Part shown: positions 25,226-34,152 of the stretch, in pieces
How the letters are laid out: each line of letters begins with the position of its first letter
Position numbering within the stretch: the stretch's first letter is position 1
DNA from: Rhodospirillaceae bacterium
Lineage (GTDB): Bacteria; Pseudomonadota; Alphaproteobacteria; Rhodospirillales; UBA2165
Direction: 5' to 3'
DNA length: 45,835 nucleotides
Assembly (NCBI GenBank): GCA_018649725.1
Contig: JABIHH010000060.1
Coordinates: forward strand, 1-45,835
Position numbers and translations under genes: made by a program
Notes under the pieces: generated by a model
Told to the model about the DNA's origin: nothing
Databases searched by the model: none
The model's input: the letters and a program-made list of their open reading frames with translations, nothing else

Positions 25226-26548
25226 ATGAATAAATTGCTTCAATCTCTAACTTTGGCGATCTCGCTATTCGTTATCGCCGGACCGTCTTCAGCAATTGAA
25301 ATCAAGCAAGTCACCAGTGCAAAAGGCATCAAGGCCTGGCTGGTGGAAGATCACACCAATCCAATTATAACTGTCGATATCGCTTTTCGCGGCGGCTCGG
25401 CACTTGACCCTGCCGGCAAGGAAGGCCTCGCCAATCTCGTTTCGGCAACCCTCGATGAAGGGGCAGGCGCGATAAAAAGTCAGGCTTTCCAACAGAAATT
25501 GGAAGACCTCGCCATCTCGCTCAGCTTTAGCTCGAGGCTGGACAGCTTTTCTGGTTCCCTCAGAACATTAAAAAAGAACCAGACTATTGCTTTTAACCTC
25601 TTACGGCTTGCATTAACCGAGCCGCGTTTTGATGCCGAACCCATTGCCCGCATTCGCGGCCAGATTATTGCCAATATCCGGCGTCAATCGGAGAACCCGC
25701 GCCGCATCGCCCGGCGCACTTTGTTCAAGAAACTTTTCCAAGATCATCCCTATGGGCGACCGAGCAATGGCACCGAAGACAGCGTCAATGTAATCAAGAT
25801 TGCCGACCTCAAGATCTTTGTTGAGCAGCGTTTGGCCCGCAACAATCTAGTTGTCAGCGTGATCGGCGACATCACCGAAGCGGATTTAAAAGCTCAGCTC
25901 GACAAAACCTTCGGTGCCCTACCGGCAAAAGCGATGCCGTGGGAATTGGCTGAAATCACACCAGATGCAACAAAGAAAACCATCGTTGTCGATAAAGCAA
26001 TTCCGCAAAGCATCATTACTTTTGCTCAGCCCGGCATTAAGCGCGATCACCCCGATTTTTTCCCGGCCTATGTGATGAATTATGTCTTGGGCGGCGGCGG
26101 TTTTGAATCGCGGCTCTATGAGGAAGTGCGGGAAAAACGCGGTCTCGCTTATTCAGCCTATAGCTACCTGGCGCCGCTGGATCATGCCGGCATCATCATT
26201 GGCGGCGCGGGGACAGCCAATGCCAGGACCGGCGAGACCGTCACGGTACTGCGCGATGAATGGGCAAAAATGCATAAAAAAGGGCTCAACAGCCGCGAGC
26301 TTAAGGACGCCAAGACCTATCTCACCGGCTCCTACCCCTTACGCTTTTCTTCAAGCGGGCGTATCGCCGGTATGATGACAGCCATTCAAATGGAGAAACT
26401 CGGCCTCGGCTACATCAAGAAGCGCAATAGCTTAATCGAAGCGGTGACCTTGAAAGATGTCAATCGGGTGGCAGCAGAAATGCTCGATCCTGAGAAACTC
26501 ACCATGGTCGTGGTCGGTAAGCCCAAAGGTGTAACCTCGACGCCTTAG
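25226..26548 (+). CDS. M16 family protein lacking the zinc motif, partner subunit
   Basis: The 440-residue protein has a signal peptide (about 23 residues, ending at PSSA) and the M16 fold. In the position of HxxEH it has KEGLANLVSATL, so it cannot bind the catalytic zinc. The substrate-binding arm REKRGLAYSAYSYL (arginine and tyrosine for the peptide backbone) is retained near residue 295. It pairs with the upstream catalytic subunit in one operon, an arrangement found in many bacteria. A stop is followed by a nested palindrome rather than a classical terminator. Confidence 0.93.
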   Translation: MNKLLQSLTLAISLFVIAGPSSAIEIKQVTSAKGIKAWLVEDHTNPIITVDIAFRGGSALDPAGKEGLANLVSATLDEGAGAIKSQAFQQKLEDLAISLSFSSRLDSFSGSLRTLKKNQTIAFNLLRLALTEPRFDAEPIARIRGQIIANIRRQSENPRRIARRTLFKKLFQDHPYGRPSNGTEDSVNVIKIADLKIFVEQRLARNNLVVSVIGDITEADLKAQLDKTFGALPAKAMPWELAEITPDATKKTIVVDKAIPQSIITFAQPGIKRDHPDFFPAYVMNYVLGGGGFESRLYEEVREKRGLAYSAYSYLAPLDHAGIIIGGAGTANARTGETVTVLRDEWAKMHKKGLNSRELKDAKTYLTGSYPLRFSSSGRIAGMMTAIQMEKLGLGYIKKRNSLIEAVTLKDVNRVAAEMLDPEKLTMVVVGKPKGVTSTP

Positions 26549-26557
26549 TATTAAGCA

Positions 26558-26660
26558 CCCCCCACCCCAACCCTCCCCCTCAAGGGGGGAGGGAGTAAAT
26601 GTTGAAACACATTCGATCTACTTCCCCCTCCCCCCTTGAGGGGGAGGGAGGGGTGGGGGG
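26558..26660. repeat. Nested G/C-rich inverted repeat (REP/MITE-like)
   Basis: Two arms of about 36 bases, 26558-26593 and 26624-26660, are inverted copies differing by a small indel (AA versus T) near one end. Both arms contain the segment CCCTCCCCC, a short CAAG turn and GGGGGAGGG, which is itself a palindrome, so each arm folds into its own hairpin and the pair can fold as a cruciform. The centre is an AT-rich spacer of about 30 bases. It lies between the M16 and pgi genes, where it may end upstream transcripts or mark an old insertion. No coding capacity. Confidence 0.85.
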
Positions 26661-26749
26661 ACCAATACAAACTCCCTCTTCGATAAAGTATTTCTGAACG
26701 CCCGCATTTTTGCTACTGTCAGCGCCCGAGGGATGCGTTATTAACAGGA

Positions 26750-28048
26750 ATGCCGAATTTGTCTCAAAGTTATTACAGCCAGGATGTCAGCGCTGCCGTT
26801 TCTTCTTTAGAAGAGGCAAGCTATCAGAGCTATTTGCAGGCAGCGGGTGAGGCGCTCGAAAATCTAAAAACACAGGCGAATGAGAAAAGCCTGCCACTTT
26901 TAGGCTTGCCCGAAAAAACGGCCGACCTGGAAGCGATCGAGCCCATCGCTGAGCGTTTTTGCGAAAATTTTGATGATGTAATTATTCTTGGCACGGGAGG
27001 TTCAAGCCTCGGCGGCCAAACCATTTGCGAATTGGCGCCACCCGAGAGCTCGGCAAATCCCCGACTACATTTTATGGATAATATTGATCCAGACAGTTTT
27101 GATCGTTTGTTCAAAGCGATCACACCTGAGCGCACTGGTTTTATCGTCATCTCAAAATCAGGTGGCACAGCTGAAACGCTGACCCAGTTTTTGTACTGCC
27201 TGGATGTGTTCCGCGACCAATTAGATGAGGCCAACCTCAAAAATCATTTTGTTGCTATTACCGAGCCCGGCGACCGTGCGTTACGCAGACTGGCAGAAAA
27301 ATGGCAGCTTGAAATTATTGATCATGACCCCGGTATCGGCGGGCGATATTCGGCGCTTTCGGTTGTCAGCCTTTTACCGGCCCTCATTGCCGGTGTCGAT
27401 GCCTATCACATTCGGGAAGGCGCGGCGGCAGTTCTCAGCCAAGCTCTTTCAGCCAATTCCGCTGAGGATTGCGCGCCGGCCATCGGGGCCGTACTCAATT
27501 TTGGCCTGGCAAAAGAAAAGAATATCAACACGACGGTTATGATGCCTTATCTGGATCGCCTCGCCAGTTTTGGTTTATGGTATCGCCAGCTCTGGGCCGA
27601 AAGCCTTGGCAAGGATGGCCAGGGCACAACGCCGGTGCGCGCGCTTGGTACGGTTGACCAACATAGCCAACTTCAGCTTTATCTTGATGGACCCCGCGAT
27701 AAGGTGTTCACGCTTTTACTCGCCGATCAGGCCAATACCGGCGGCGTGATACCAGCTGATCTTGCCGCTGACCCGGATTTAGCTTTTATCGCCGACAAAC
27801 GGATGGGCGATTTGATGGCGGCAGAGCAAAAAGCGACCGCAGCCACACTGATCCGCAAGGCCTGCCCTACCCGCCTCATTAATATCAAGGCGTTAGATGA
27901 GCAGACCCTCGGCGCGCTTCTGATGCATTTTATGCTGGAGACGATCATCGCGGCTGATTTGCTGGGCGTAAACGCCTTTGACCAACCAGCCGTCGAGGAA
28001 GGCAAGATTCTCGCCAAACAGTATCTTGCCGGTGAGCTGAGCGAATGA
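26750..28048 (+). CDS. pgi: Glucose-6-phosphate isomerase
   Basis: Interconverts glucose 6-phosphate and fructose 6-phosphate in the cytoplasm. Landmarks are [29 protein letters not shown] (sugar-phosphate-binding SIS motif) and [20 protein letters not shown], the family signature. At 432 residues it is the short bacterial form, lacking the extra segments of the E. coli enzyme, and is normal for alphaproteobacteria. The start ATG has AGGA immediately adjacent (too close for a standard ribosome site). The last bases overlap mutL by 4 (ATGA), so the two are coupled. Confidence 0.94.
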   Translation: MPNLSQSYYSQDVSAAVSSLEEASYQSYLQAAGEALENLKTQANEKSLPLLGLPEKTADLEAIEPIAERFCENFDDVIILGTGGSSLGGQTICELAPPESSANPRLHFMDNIDPDSFDRLFKAITPERTGFIVISKSGGTAETLTQFLYCLDVFRDQLDEANLKNHFVAITEPGDRALRRLAEKWQLEIIDHDPGIGGRYSALSVVSLLPALIAGVDAYHIREGAAAVLSQALSANSAEDCAPAIGAVLNFGLAKEKNINTTVMMPYLDRLASFGLWYRQLWAESLGKDGQGTTPVRALGTVDQHSQLQLYLDGPRDKVFTLLLADQANTGGVIPADLAADPDLAFIADKRMGDLMAAEQKATAATLIRKACPTRLINIKALDEQTLGALLMHFMLETIIAADLLGVNAFDQPAVEEGKILAKQYLAGELSE

Positions 28049-29859
28049 CGATCCGCCTGCTGCCTTCGACTACGGTCAACCGCATCGCTGCCGGTGAGGT
28101 CGTTGAGCGCCCGGCTTCCGCGATTAAGGAATTGGTCGAGAACAGCATCGACGCCGGGGCCAAACAGATCGACGTTATCATACGGGATGGCGGGCGAAGT
28201 TTCCTGTCGGTTAGCGACGATGGCCGGGGAATGAACGCGGCGGAGCTCACGCTCGCCGTTGAGCGCCACGCGACCTCCAAGCTGCCAAATGATGATTTGG
28301 AAAACATCCAGACACTTGGGTTCAGAGGCGAGGCTCTGCCTTCTATCGGCTCGGTCAGCCGCATGACGATCACCAGCCGGGTGGCGGATAGCGATAGTGC
28401 CTGGATGATTAACATTGAGGGCGGTGATAAATCCGAGCCCGAACCGGCGGCGCTTAGTCAGGGCACAAATATCGAAGTACGTGATTTGTTTTATGCAACG
28501 CCCGCGCGGCTAAAGTTTCTAAAAACGCCCAAGACCGAGAACTCACACGCACTGGACGCCATCAAGCGGCTGGCCATGGCCCATCCCAGTATTGCGTTTA
28601 GTGTCGGCGATGGCACCCGCACGATGCTAAAGCTGCCGCAGGCTCAAGGTAATTTTCTGACCGCGCGTCTGGACCGGCTTGACGCCATCATGGGCAACGA
28701 ATTTGCCGCCAATGCCTTAGCCATTGATGCTGAGCGAGAGGGCCTGCACCTCTCTGGACATATTGGCCTGCCGACGCTCAACCGCGGCAATGCGGCGTTG
28801 CAGTTTCTGTTCGTCAATGGCCGCCCGGTTAAAGACAAGCTGCTCTTTGGTGCGGTCAGAGGCGCTTACCGGGATTTTCTTGCTCATGACCGCCACCCTT
28901 TGCTGGCGCTCTTTCTGGACATTCCGGCGGAAAGCTTGGACGTCAATGTTCACCCGGCCAAAACCGAAGTGCGGTTTAGAGATACCGGTCTGGTACGTGG
29001 CCTGATCGTCAGCGCACTCAGACACGCTTTGGCCGAAGCGGGTCACCGCGCGTCAACAACGGTCAGCGGTCAGGCACTGGGTGCCATGCGACCCCAAACA
29101 GCACCGCAACATTTTCAGGGCTCTTATGGCGGCGCCTCAAATAGCCCGGTTTATCCGTCTAGCGGCCTCCAAGAAGCAGCGCGCGACTTCCAAGCCCCGA
29201 TCGATCAGCTCACCAATCTCGATCGCGGCTTGTCGGTGAAGCATGTGCCAGGGGATCAAGTTGAAGAAGTCCCTGACGACTGGCCCTTAGGTGTGGCGCG
29301 TGCTCAACTGCACGAGACCTATATCGTCGCCCAAACCGATAATGGCATTGTCATTGTCGACCAGCATGCCGCCCATGAACGCCTGGTCTATGAAGATATG
29401 AAAAAAGCGCTGGGTGCAGACGGCATCAAGCGCCAAGGATTACTGATTCCCGAGATCGTCGAGATGGATGAAGGGGCAGCCGACCGGATAGCCGCCCGAG
29501 CCAGCGAGTTGGCCGAGCTTGGCCTTGTCGTCGAGGCCTTTGGGCCGGGGGCGATTGTGGTGCGGGAAACCCCGGCCATGCTCGGTGAAATTGACATCAA
29601 AGGGCTGATCAATGATCTCGCTGATGATTTGGCCGAAAGTGACGAAGCCCTTGATCTAAAAGAGCGTCTGGCCGACGTCTCTGCGACCATGGCCTGCCAC
29701 GGTTCAGTCAGGGCAGGACGTCACCTTAATGGCGAAGAAATGAACGCATTGTTACGCCAAATGGAAATCACGCCCCATTCGGGACAATGCAATCATGGCC
29801 GCCCAACCTATGTCGAACTCAAACTCGCTGATATCGAAAAGCTATTTGGCCGCAGATAG
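28045..29859 (+). CDS. mutL: DNA mismatch repair protein MutL with endonuclease motif
   Basis: The 604-residue protein has an N-terminal GHKL ATPase domain with [12 protein letters not shown] (E29/N33), DDGRGM near 58-63 and [14 protein letters not shown] (92 onwards). The C-terminal domain has [12 protein letters not shown] (residues 439-450), matching the metal-binding endonuclease motif DQHA(x)2E(x)4E, plus ACHGSVRAG (550-558) and QCNHGRP (581-587). It should therefore nick DNA itself, as in bacteria without MutH. The middle linker (about 340-400) is glycine/proline/glutamine-rich. Start overlaps pgi by 4 bases. A hairpin covers its stop codon. Confidence 0.97.
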   Translation: MTIRLLPSTTVNRIAAGEVVERPASAIKELVENSIDAGAKQIDVIIRDGGRSFLSVSDDGRGMNAAELTLAVERHATSKLPNDDLENIQTLGFRGEALPSIGSVSRMTITSRVADSDSAWMINIEGGDKSEPEPAALSQGTNIEVRDLFYATPARLKFLKTPKTENSHALDAIKRLAMAHPSIAFSVGDGTRTMLKLPQAQGNFLTARLDRLDAIMGNEFAANALAIDAEREGLHLSGHIGLPTLNRGNAALQFLFVNGRPVKDKLLFGAVRGAYRDFLAHDRHPLLALFLDIPAESLDVNVHPAKTEVRFRDTGLVRGLIVSALRHALAEAGHRASTTVSGQALGAMRPQTAPQHFQGSYGGASNSPVYPSSGLQEAARDFQAPIDQLTNLDRGLSVKHVPGDQVEEVPDDWPLGVARAQLHETYIVAQTDNGIVIVDQHAAHERLVYEDMKKALGADGIKRQGLLIPEIVEMDEGAADRIAARASELAELGLVVEAFGPGAIVVRETPAMLGEIDIKGLINDLADDLAESDEALDLKERLADVSATMACHGSVRAGRHLNGEEMNALLRQMEITPHSGQCNHGRPTYVELKLADIEKLFGRR

Positions 29860-29876
29860 CCCATTCGATGGGGCTA
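29857..29876. terminator. Short hairpin over two convergent stop codons
   Basis: TAGCCC (29857-29862) pairs with GGGCTA (29871-29876); with one bulge the stem extends to eight pairs. The left arm contains the mutL TAG and the right arm contains the complement of the opposite gene's TAG. Only 14 bases separate the genes, so this hairpin may be the only terminator for both, but there is no T tract. Confidence 0.35.
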
Positions 29877-30428
29877 CATGCCGGGTTCGGGCATGCTGGG
29901 ACCGCCAAAGCGGTAATCATCCATACAGGCAATGCCGCTACCTTTGGCGACCCAACTTGCCCAAGCCTTGCCATCACCTAACATATGGCGACGCAATTGG
30001 CGGGCGTAGGTGACTTGGGGGGTAATCTGCGTTTCAGATACGTTTTCAAAACCAACCGGTTGGCGATAATCCGAGCGTTCAATTATTTCAGCATTAACCG
30101 CATCGACTTTAATATGGCGGCGGAGATTACCGAGATGACTGATATCAACGGCAATGACTTCATCATCGAGCCAGCTCAGCCATACCGAATGGTTATCGGC
30201 GCCAATCCGCAGCAAATGGCTTTCTACAGCTCGTTTTACATCGGCTAAATCCAACTCTTCCTTATCCTGTGGCAATTGGATGAGAGAGCTGCAATTCGGG
30301 CCACTATGGAGCGGTGAATTTTGTGCTGCTATCGCCGGCACCGCACTAAAAGCTAGCATGCCCAGACCAACTACGAGGCCAATAACGAGACCAATAACGA
30401 GACCAAAAGTCGAAATTTTCTTATTCAT
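29874..30428 (-). CDS. Secreted protein of unknown function
   Basis: The 184-residue product has a signal peptide with a long hydrophobic run containing repeated LVIG/LVVG, ending at VPAIAA near residue 35. The mature part holds two cysteines (C46 in GPNCSSLI and C168 in GIACMDD) that may form a disulfide. The centre is a mixed helix-strand region with no family I recognise. Possible ribosome site AGGA lies about 9 bases before the ATG. It follows rsmD by 99 bases on the same strand, so it may be the last gene of that operon or have its own promoter; a CCTTATAAGG palindrome lies upstream at 30451-30460. Confidence 0.72.
   Translation of the reverse strand: MNKKISTFGLVIGLVIGLVVGLGMLAFSAVPAIAAQNSPLHSGPNCSSLIQLPQDKEELDLADVKRAVESHLLRIGADNHSVWLSWLDDEVIAVDISHLGNLRRHIKVDAVNAEIIERSDYRQPVGFENVSETQITPQVTYARQLRRHMLGDGKAWASWVAKGSGIACMDDYRFGGPSMPEPGM
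30367..30402. repeat. Three 12-bp tandem repeats in a signal-peptide coding region
   Basis: Two identical units of CCAATAACGAGA and one diverged unit (CCAACTACGAGG) sit side by side inside the secreted-protein gene. Each encodes four hydrophobic residues (LVIG or LVVG) of the signal peptide, so copy-number change would lengthen or shorten the signal without a frameshift. Confidence 0.7.
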
Positions 30429-30527
30429 TTTTAGAATGTCCTAATAAGTTCCTTATAAGGACCTAACGTAGGCAGACGAAGATTCCGTCGCCAGTGCAAC
30501 ACCGTAACTTTTTTGTGAATTAAGCCA

Positions 30528-31100
30528 TTATTTTGGGCTATTTTGCATCAATTCCACGATATGAATGGCCGCCTTACCATATTTTCGCTGATCAACTTGC
30601 TCGAAACCGGGGGGGCACTCAAAAATCTCCTTTGCCGCCATTTCAACAACAATAATGGCCTCATCGGCCAGCCAGTTGTTTTCCCGCAAGGAAGTTAGCG
30701 CCGATTGGACCAAATCTTGCTCATAAGGTGGGTCGAGAAAAACCAAATCAGCGGGAGACAGGCCAGCAGGCAAGGCGCCCAGGCGCGTCGCGTCGCGTTT
30801 TATGAGCGAAGTGTTTTCAGCCGCTCCCAGCTTCTGCACATTCTCCTCAATTATTTTAATGGCCGCCCGGTCATTGTCGATCAACACTGCTTGAGCTGCA
30901 CCGCGCGACAAAGCTTCGAGACCCAGCGCACCGGTGCCAGCAAATAAATCGACAACCGTGAGACCTTGAAACCCGCGTTCCAATCGCGAGCTTAATATAT
31001 TGAACACCGATTCTCGGGTACGATCAGACGTTGGGCGGGTCGCTTGCCCTTTTGGGGCAAGGAGCTGGCGGCCTCTATTTTTGCCGCCGACGATTCGCAT
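30528..31100 (-). CDS. rsmD: 16S rRNA (guanine(966)-N2)-methyltransferase
   Basis: Methylates G966 of 16S rRNA with S-adenosylmethionine. The 190-residue protein starts MRIVGGKNRGRQL and shows TRESVFNIL, the SAM-binding DLFAGTGALGLEALSRGA and the catalytic DLVFLDPPYEQ. The ATG at 31100 has GAGAG about 6 bases upstream. That ribosome site and the first 26 coding bases lie inside the end of rluB, so the two are translationally linked, a pairing common in proteobacteria. Confidence 0.95.
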   Translation of the reverse strand: MRIVGGKNRGRQLLAPKGQATRPTSDRTRESVFNILSSRLERGFQGLTVVDLFAGTGALGLEALSRGAAQAVLIDNDRAAIKIIEENVQKLGAAENTSLIKRDATRLGALPAGLSPADLVFLDPPYEQDLVQSALTSLRENNWLADEAIIVVEMAAKEIFECPPGFEQVDQRKYGKAAIHIVELMQNSPK

Positions 31101-32004
31101 TATTTCTCTCTGGGTCTTTTTCAGGGTTTGTTTTTGGTGCGTTTATCGGATCAATTTTAGACGGCCGTCTGGGTTTCCGAGATTTTGACTTTTTATCGCG
31201 TTTATCAGCAGGTCGGCGTGCCTGCTTTGGCGTCTTCTTGGCAAAGCCGGAACGATCCAGACCGCCAAGTTGATCTTTGAGGACTTTACCGCGCACTTCC
31301 TCGACCTCACCCTTGGCCAAACTGCCGAGCTGAAATGGCCCGTAAGAAATGCGGATCAGGCGGCTAACTGTCCAACCCAGATGTTCCATCACTCGGCGAA
31401 TTTCCCGGTTTTTACCTTCAATCAAGGAGACCGTCAGCCAGGCATTGGCCCCCTGCTGGCGATCAAGCTCGGCTTCAATGGATTTATAACGAATGCCATC
31501 GACCGTTACGCCATTGATGAGATCACCCAAGGTTTTGGCATCTGGTCGGCCATGGATGCGCACCCGATAGCGCCTCAGCCAGCCACTGGCCGGGAGTTCG
31601 AGCTCGCGGGCCAACTCGCCGTCATTGGTCAATAACAGCAAACCTTCAGAGCTTAAATCCAGGCGGCCGATGGAGATCACACGCGGCATATTTTCCGGCA
31701 GGCTATCAAATAAATTAGGCCGGCCTTCCGGGTCATTATGGGTGGTAAGCAGGCCGGCAGGCTTGTGATAACGCCATACTTTTTGCGCCTCGGCACCGGG
31801 CAATGGCTCGCCATCAACGATGATCTGATTGGCAGCCGTCACAGTCACAGCGGGGCTTTCCAGCACCTTGCCGTCAAGTTTAACGCGGCCATCGGCAATC
31901 CAGCGTTCAGCCTCACGCCTGGAGCAAAGCCCGGCCCGCGCAATGACCTTGGCAATGCGCTCTGGCTTCGAGGTTTTTTCTGGGTTGGTTTTAGCGCGCG
32001 GCAT
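31075..32004 (-). CDS. rluB: 23S rRNA pseudouridine synthase (RsuA/RluB/RluE family)
   Basis: I use the ATG at 32004 (309 residues); an upstream frame to 32100 would read through the previous gene. An S4 RNA-binding domain (KVIARAGLCSRREAERWIADG) leads into the RsuA-type synthase with RVISIGRLDLSSEGLLLLTNDG split as SIGRLDLSSEG (catalytic D116) and the conserved KNREIRRVMEHLGW near residue 220. The last 65 residues are a basic, lysine/arginine-rich tail of variable length, typical in alphaproteobacterial members. The target is most likely U2605-region pseudouridine in 23S rRNA, but the RluE-type cannot be excluded. Overlaps the upstream amidotransferase gene by 14 bases and rsmD by 26. Confidence 0.9.
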   Translation of the reverse strand: MPRAKTNPEKTSKPERIAKVIARAGLCSRREAERWIADGRVKLDGKVLESPAVTVTAANQIIVDGEPLPGAEAQKVWRYHKPAGLLTTHNDPEGRPNLFDSLPENMPRVISIGRLDLSSEGLLLLTNDGELARELELPASGWLRRYRVRIHGRPDAKTLGDLINGVTVDGIRYKSIEAELDRQQGANAWLTVSLIEGKNREIRRVMEHLGWTVSRLIRISYGPFQLGSLAKGEVEEVRGKVLKDQLGGLDRSGFAKKTPKQARRPADKRDKKSKSRKPRRPSKIDPINAPKTNPEKDPERNNANRRRQK

Positions 32005-32728
32005 CGATAAACGCCGCAAATATCCGGCCATCGCCGGGGTCAATTTCAAATTCCGGGTGCCATTGCACACCGAGGCAAAACTTCTGACGGGGCGCTTCAA
32101 TACCCTCGATCACACCATCTGCTGTCCGGGCATTAACGATGGCCGAACCCGATACCGCCTTAACTGCCTGATGGTGAGCTGAATTTACGTTCATTTCTGC
32201 CGAGCCAACAATGTCATACAATAATGTACCTTCTTCCACGGTAACGATATGACCGGGCTCATTTCTGGGATTGGGTTGCTCATGCGCTAAGGGTGCGGCG
32301 ATTTCATCCGGGATATGCTGGATCAGTGTCCCACCCAGCACCACATTCAGAAGCTGCTGGCCACCGCAAATGCCCAAGATCGGCATATCAAGCTCAAGCG
32401 CCCCTCTGGTAATATCCGTCTCAAATTGCGTGCGCTCAGATTTAAGCGTTACGGTTTCATGAGTCGTATGATCGCCATACATCGACGGATCGACATCAAA
32501 ATTACCGCCCGTGATGATGAGGCCATCGATTATATCAAGATAGGTGCCAATCAGGCTCGGCTCATGTGGCAAAATGACCGGCACACCGCCTGCTTTTACA
32601 ACGACACTCGCATAGTTCTCCCGCAGCGCATAATAAGGAAACTTGGAATAGCCCATCTCAGACGCCTCTTCGGAATCGAGCGTGATACCAATAAGCGGAG
32701 ATGATGATTTTTGGGAGTTATTGTTCAT
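31991..32728 (-). CDS. Class I glutamine amidotransferase-like hydrolase (peptidase C26, PuuD-like)
   Basis: The 245-residue protein has the C26 signature MPILGICGGQQLLNV with nucleophile C121, preceded by DGLIITGGNFDVDPSMYG, and the HPE pair in LGVQWHPEFE near the end. PuuD-type members hydrolyse gamma-glutamyl-GABA in putrescine breakdown; others act on related gamma-glutamyl amides. No other polyamine genes are near, so the substrate is uncertain. It is the first gene of an overlapping series into rluB and rsmD. It is divergent from tadA with an 80-base gap. Confidence 0.9.
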   Translation of the reverse strand: MNNNSQKSSSPLIGITLDSEEASEMGYSKFPYYALRENYASVVVKAGGVPVILPHEPSLIGTYLDIIDGLIITGGNFDVDPSMYGDHTTHETVTLKSERTQFETDITRGALELDMPILGICGGQQLLNVVLGGTLIQHIPDEIAAPLAHEQPNPRNEPGHIVTVEEGTLLYDIVGSAEMNVNSAHHQAVKAVSGSAIVNARTADGVIEGIEAPRQKFCLGVQWHPEFEIDPGDGRIFAAFIDAAR

Positions 32729-32808
32729 AGGCTATTTTAGATTGCCTGCGAGTCAGGTGCAATCATTCGATACTTGATTTTCCCGGCTGTTATCGCCACC
32801 CTCTAGCC

Positions 32809-33267
32809 ATGAACGACTCGGACACATCTTTTATGGAACTTGCGATAGAGCAGGCCCAACTCGCCGGCGGGCGCGGCGAAGTGCCGGTCGGCGCGGTGAT
32901 TGTTGACCACGCAACCGGCACAGTCGTGGCTAAAGCTGGCAATCGCACTGAAGAGCAGCACGACCCAACAGCGCATGCTGAAATGCTGGTAATCCAAGCA
33001 GCAACCAAGGCTGCGGGCTCACCCCGGCTGGAGAATTGCGATCTCTACGTGACGTTAGAGCCCTGCCCGATGTGCGCAACAGCGATTTCCTTTGCCCGCA
33101 TTGGCAGGCTTTACTTTGGTGCTTTTGATCCAAAAAGCGGCGGCGTCGATCATGGCCCCCGCATTTACAACCAGCCGACCTGCCACCATGCGCCGGAAAT
33201 CTATGGCGGCATTGAAGAGTCTCGCGCCGGTGATTTATTAAAAGATTTTTTTGCCCAAAAGCGTTAG
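32809..33267 (+). CDS. tadA: tRNA-specific adenosine deaminase
   Basis: Deaminates wobble adenosine 34 to inosine in tRNA-Arg(ACG), an essential step for decoding. The 152-residue protein has the zinc site HAE (H56, E58) and PCPMC (C86, C89) of the cytidine/deoxycytidylate deaminase fold, plus GEVPVGAVIV at the start. Length is typical. The ATG lies close to the likely promoter and has no clear ribosome site, so the transcript may have a very short leader. A class IV aminotransferase gene follows after 14 bases. Confidence 0.93.
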   Translation: MNDSDTSFMELAIEQAQLAGGRGEVPVGAVIVDHATGTVVAKAGNRTEEQHDPTAHAEMLVIQAATKAAGSPRLENCDLYVTLEPCPMCATAISFARIGRLYFGAFDPKSGGVDHGPRIYNQPTCHHAPEIYGGIEESRAGDLLKDFFAQKR

Positions 33268-33281
33268 AAGAGAAACGAAAA

Positions 33282-34151
33282 ATGACCAAGACCCCGCCGA
33301 AAGATACCGATACCAAGCTCACCAAAACCTATGTCGATGATGTCTGGCAGGAAGGCTCACCGCCCGTCCTGGCGCCAAACTCTCAAGCGATGTGGCTCTC
33401 AACGGTGGTTTTTGATGGTGCCCGGGCGCTTCAGGGGCATTTGCCGGATCTTGATCTCCACAGCGCGCGGGTCAACCAATCGGCGATCGAGCTCGGTATG
33501 TTGCCAACCAAAACCACTGAAGAAATTATCCAGATCTCTAAAGACGGGGTTGCGATGTTCCCGGATGACGCCGAGCTTTATATCTGCCCGATGTATTACG
33601 CCGAAGACGGTTTCATCACACCGGTGCCGGAAAGCACCAAATTTGTGCTTTCGATCTATGAAGCGCCTTTGCCGGAACCAAACGGCTTTCGCGCCTGTAA
33701 ATCTTCGTTCCGACGGCCCGAGCCCGACCAGGCCCCGACGAATGCCAAAGCATCATGTCTCTATCCCAATGTTGCCCGGGGTGTTTCTGAGGCCAGAGAA
33801 AAAGGCTTTGATTGCGGCGTTGTCCTCGACCCCTATGGCCAGGTCGCCGAATTTTCCTACACCAATCTCTTTTTCGCCAAGGATGGCGTGGTGCACACGC
33901 CCGTCACCAATGGCACATTTTTAAATGGCGTCACCCGCCAACGTGTCATTCAATTGCTCAGGGATAATGGCGTCGAGGTTCAGGACCGCAAGGTAGAGTA
34001 TGAAGAACTCGGGGAAGCAGATGAGCTCTTTAGTACCGGCAATTATTCCAAGCTCTTGCCCTGCATCGGGCTGGACGACCGCGCAATTCAACCCGGTCCG
34101 CTCTTTCAGAAAGCCCGCGAACTCTATTTTGAGTTTGTTGAGTGCAGCTGA
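33282..34151 (+). CDS. Class IV (branched-chain-type) aminotransferase
   Basis: The 289-residue protein has the fold-IV PLP pattern: FDGARALQG near the start, the PLP lysine K156 in APTNAKASCLYPN, and AEFSYTNLFFAKDG and the GVTRQRVIQLL segment that follow. This matches branched-chain amino acid aminotransferase (IlvE) and the related D-amino acid aminotransferases; the absence of clear IlvE-only motifs leaves the choice open. It uses PLP and 2-oxoglutarate/glutamate as a rule. It follows tadA by 14 bases. Its stop is one base from the stop of the convergent SMP-30 gene, so no terminator fits between them. Confidence 0.9.
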   Translation: MTKTPPKDTDTKLTKTYVDDVWQEGSPPVLAPNSQAMWLSTVVFDGARALQGHLPDLDLHSARVNQSAIELGMLPTKTTEEIIQISKDGVAMFPDDAELYICPMYYAEDGFITPVPESTKFVLSIYEAPLPEPNGFRACKSSFRRPEPDQAPTNAKASCLYPNVARGVSEAREKGFDCGVVLDPYGQVAEFSYTNLFFAKDGVVHTPVTNGTFLNGVTRQRVIQLLRDNGVEVQDRKVEYEELGEADELFSTGNYSKLLPCIGLDDRAIQPGPLFQKARELYFEFVECS

Positions 34152-34152
34152 T

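Noticed and set aside
26734..26745. Tiny ATG-CGT-TAT-TAA frame before pgi as a regulatory upstream ORF
   Set aside because: Too short to judge, likely chance; no repeated or conserved feature visible.
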